A DNA stretch of 64,000 nt. Source: Amycolatopsis sp. CA-126428 (lineage in GTDB: Bacteria; Actinomycetota; Actinomycetes; Mycobacteriales; Pseudonocardiaceae). The notes below the pieces were generated by a model. It was not told the origin of the DNA. It did no database searches and was given only the letters and a program-made list of their open reading frames with translations. The stretch lies in NCBI RefSeq assembly GCF_002904335.1, contig NZ_PPHF01000030.1, forward strand, positions 1-64,000, given 5' to 3'. Below, piece after piece: positions 63,394 through 64,000 of this stretch (within the stretch, counting starts at the first letter, position 1; each line of letters starts with the position of its first letter). A program made the position numbers and the translations under genes.

Positions 63394-64000
63394 TCAGGCG
63401 AGCCCTGCTAGCGACTTGTCGACAAGTTCCGCCACCCGCTCCCGTGCCGCCTCGGCGTCCGACGGGATCAACGAGAGCCGCGTCCGGCGCTCCAGTACGT
63501 CCTCGACGTCCAACGCTCCCTCGTTCCGGACCGCCCACACCACCTCGGCCGCCGTGACCTCCGTCCCCGGCGCCACCGGGGCCGCGAATTCCGCGTCCAC
63601 CTCGCCCAGCGCCGCCACGCGTGATGCCTCCGTGCCGTACCGGGCCACCAGCCTGAGCGCCGCGTCCACAAAGGACAACTCCGGCCGGGGCGCCGCTCCC
63701 AGCAGCGGTAACCGGGCCGTGCGGCACGGGGTTGCCGGGAGTCCGGCGAGGCGGACCGCCGCGTCGACCGCGTCCTCGGCCATCCGGCGGTACGTTGTCA
63801 GCTTGCCGCCCACCACGGTCAACAGCCCGTCCGGTCCGGCCAGGACCGCGTGCTTGCGGGAAAGATCCGCCGACCGGCCGCTCGTTCCCTCGACCAGCGG
63901 CCGCAGCCCCGCATAAGACCCAGCCACGTCCGCCCGGGTCAGCGGCCGGGCGAGCACCGAGGAAGCCAGCGACAACAAGAAGTCCACATCGGACTCAGGA
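63394..64000 (-). CDS. glpD: Glycerol-3-phosphate dehydrogenase, C-terminal part (start outside window)
   Basis: Last 200 or so residues of an FAD-dependent glycerol-3-phosphate dehydrogenase that passes electrons to quinone. Visible are GSYAGLRPLVEG, HAVLAGPDGLLTVVGGKLTTYRRMAEDAVD and the C-terminal helical DAO_C domain ending VAELVDKSLAGLA. The N-terminal FAD-binding part runs off the window end. The internal ATG at 63987 is not the true start. Confidence 0.9.
   Translation of the reverse strand, partial: PESDVDFLLSLASSVLARPLTRADVAGSYAGLRPLVEGTSGRSADLSRKHAVLAGPDGLLTVVGGKLTTYRRMAEDAVDAAVRLAGLPATPCRTARLPLLGAAPRPELSFVDAALRLVARYGTEASRVAALGEVDAEFAAPVAPGTEVTAAEVVWAVRNEGALDVEDVLERRTRLSLIPSDAEAARERVAELVDKSLAGLA

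Overview
The window is high-GC DNA from an actinobacterium, most likely a member of the Pseudonocardiaceae such as Amycolatopsis. This is inferred from gene content only: a SepH-type division regulator, a mycobacterial-type SerC, two citrate synthases of the CitA and GltA2 types, a DUF3558 lipoprotein, an EphD-type hydrolase/SDR fusion, a urease cluster without ureE, many GTG starts with 4-base GTGA/ATGA gene overlaps, and several apparently leaderless starts. The gene set partly follows the order of the Mycobacterium tuberculosis Rv0881-Rv0896 neighbourhood (SpoU methyltransferase, DUF2537-like protein, SepH, SerC, CitA, GltA2), with many accessory genes inserted between those anchors. I see no rRNA, tRNA, CRISPR array, transposase or prophage. 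No gene-free stretch exceeds 300 bases; the longest, about 290 bases before ureA (35384-35674), holds only promoter-type sequence.

Layout. 1-5.7 kb: acidic low-complexity protein end, sacsin-like ATPase, DUF2530-like protein, AzgA-type purine permease, anchored exported protein. 5.8-13 kb: MarR/MFS pair, an orphan iron box, arylamine N-acetyltransferase, Fe/Mn superoxide dismutase, and a minus-strand run of glutamate-cysteine ligase, TetR and heme oxygenase with a TetR-type dyad and an iron-box-like site. 12.6-16.8 kb: SpoU methyltransferase, DUF2537-like protein, internally duplicated membrane protein, YjbR protein, SepH. 17-22.4 kb: two-component system divergent from a lipoprotein/adaptor/ABC operon. 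22.5-31.7 kb: Tat-exported amidohydrolase, SerC, unknown pair, serine hydrolase, and an ABC/two-component operon ending near a nested palindrome.

31.9-35.4 kb: EphD-like fusion, TetR, CitA. 35.7-40.2 kb: ureABCFGD, with a perfect 46-base palindrome between ureA and ureB. 40.3-50.6 kb: secreted lipase, TetR, NCS1 permease with a cysteine-rich tail, PdxH, MFS exporter, DUF3558 lipoprotein, two tandem metallo-beta-lactamase-fold hydrolases under a YxaF/LmrA-like TetR, aldose epimerase, GNAT. 50.5-55.7 kb: amidohydrolase, then an accessory patch with a probable polymorphic toxin and two Uma2 nucleases, then acyl-CoA dehydrogenase. 55.7-64 kb: TetR, sugar kinase, GltA2, photolyase, an XRE/membrane/ABC operon, and the start-truncated end of glpD.

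The most interesting locus is the 380-residue protein at 51977-53119. It joins an LQRxxGN motif near its N-terminus, as in cargo of extracellular contractile injection systems, to a C-terminal region with HAE and PC...C motifs like those of nucleic-acid deaminase toxins. It is bracketed by an exact 27-base direct repeat. Other notable signals are palindromic elements built into gene ends, an iron box followed by a hairpin but no gene, and a recurrent TCCNNTGTGGAC dodecamer inside genes.
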